From Oscarella lobularis (taxonomy: Eukaryota > Porifera > Homoscleromorpha > Homosclerophorida > Oscarellidae): a stretch of 64,000 nt of DNA. Below, piece after piece: positions 63,831 through 64,000 of this stretch. The position numbers and the translations under genes were made by a program. The notes beneath the pieces are model-generated. The model did not search any database, was not told the origin of the DNA, and saw only the letters and a program-made list of their open reading frames with translations. Each line of letters opens with the position of its first letter. Position 1 is the stretch's first letter. The stretch spans positions 2,852,001 through 2,916,000 of the forward strand of contig NC_089180.1 in the NCBI RefSeq assembly GCF_947507565.1, written 5' to 3'.

Positions 63831-64000
63831 TAAGCTAACGCACGTGTCTGGTCACGTGTAGAGAAGGAAGGAACGAGGGGGCGGATAACTTAAGGTCCCG
63901 AGGATCTACTGTACCAGAAAAAGTCACGTGATAGCGCGAGTTAAGGCCGATGAACACTAGCGACCCTGGTCTCCGAGGCTACTGTACACGCGACATGCAT

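Overview
This is a eukaryotic window, most likely from an early-branching animal. I would guess a sponge, at low confidence. Introns are 45-70 bp with GT-AG ends. Several recognisable families (RecQ-like helicase, P2X7-type zinc domain, HIRAN, laminin G, Helitron Rep) are typical of animals, and no prokaryotic signals are present. Most of the window is accessory DNA: at least a dozen transposon families, nearly all broken by stops, frameshifts or deletions, with a few candidate host genes between them. I found no tRNA, rRNA or CRISPR.

Layout: 0-5 kb holds a partial coding end, two small two-exon genes and a local ~0.5-kb repeat family. 5-10 kb has transposase remnants (hAT, a DDE transposase pseudogene of about 2 kb, an unnamed family), a HIRAN gene and a Helitron fragment. 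10-15 kb has a TATA/GC-box promoter with strong hairpins, then a P2X7-type zinc-domain gene facing a RecQ-like helicase gene. 15-22 kb has Tc1, restriction-like-endonuclease and gag remnants and a fold-back MITE. 22.5-24.9 kb is a complete pogo/Tigger-type element with 453-bp inverted repeats and a PHD-ended transposase. 25-37 kb is a graveyard of DDE4, hAT, Helitron, pogo and Tc1 pieces plus a laminin-G exon, a second HIRAN gene and an array of hairpins. 37-38.7 kb is a Ty3/gypsy-type LTR with gag. 38.8-41.4 kb is a ten-exon SANT-domain gene of an unnamed family. 42-46.7 kb is Helitron, Tc1, integrase-like and pogo remnants.

The main find is a single 15.2-kb mobile element at 46825-62022. 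It is bounded by a 9-bp direct repeat (AATAGTTAA) and by inverted termini that include 64 identical bases. Each end carries about 1.8 kb of a ~61-bp minisatellite, and the two arrays lie in opposite orientation. The unique centre holds two divergently transcribed multi-exon genes. The plus-strand gene encodes a Mutator-type transposase with N-terminal zinc-finger-like region, DDE/MULE core, SWIM, PHD and C-terminal OTU protease. The minus-strand gene encodes a P-loop ATPase resembling SF3/DUF927-type helicases, followed by an acidic and coiled-coil tail. The termini recall Drosophila Foldback elements, but the size, the helicase-like partner and the OTU/PHD fusion make it worth separate study. 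The rest of the window (62.1-64 kb) is a hAT element with one nonsense codon and a Ty3/gypsy RNase H fragment.
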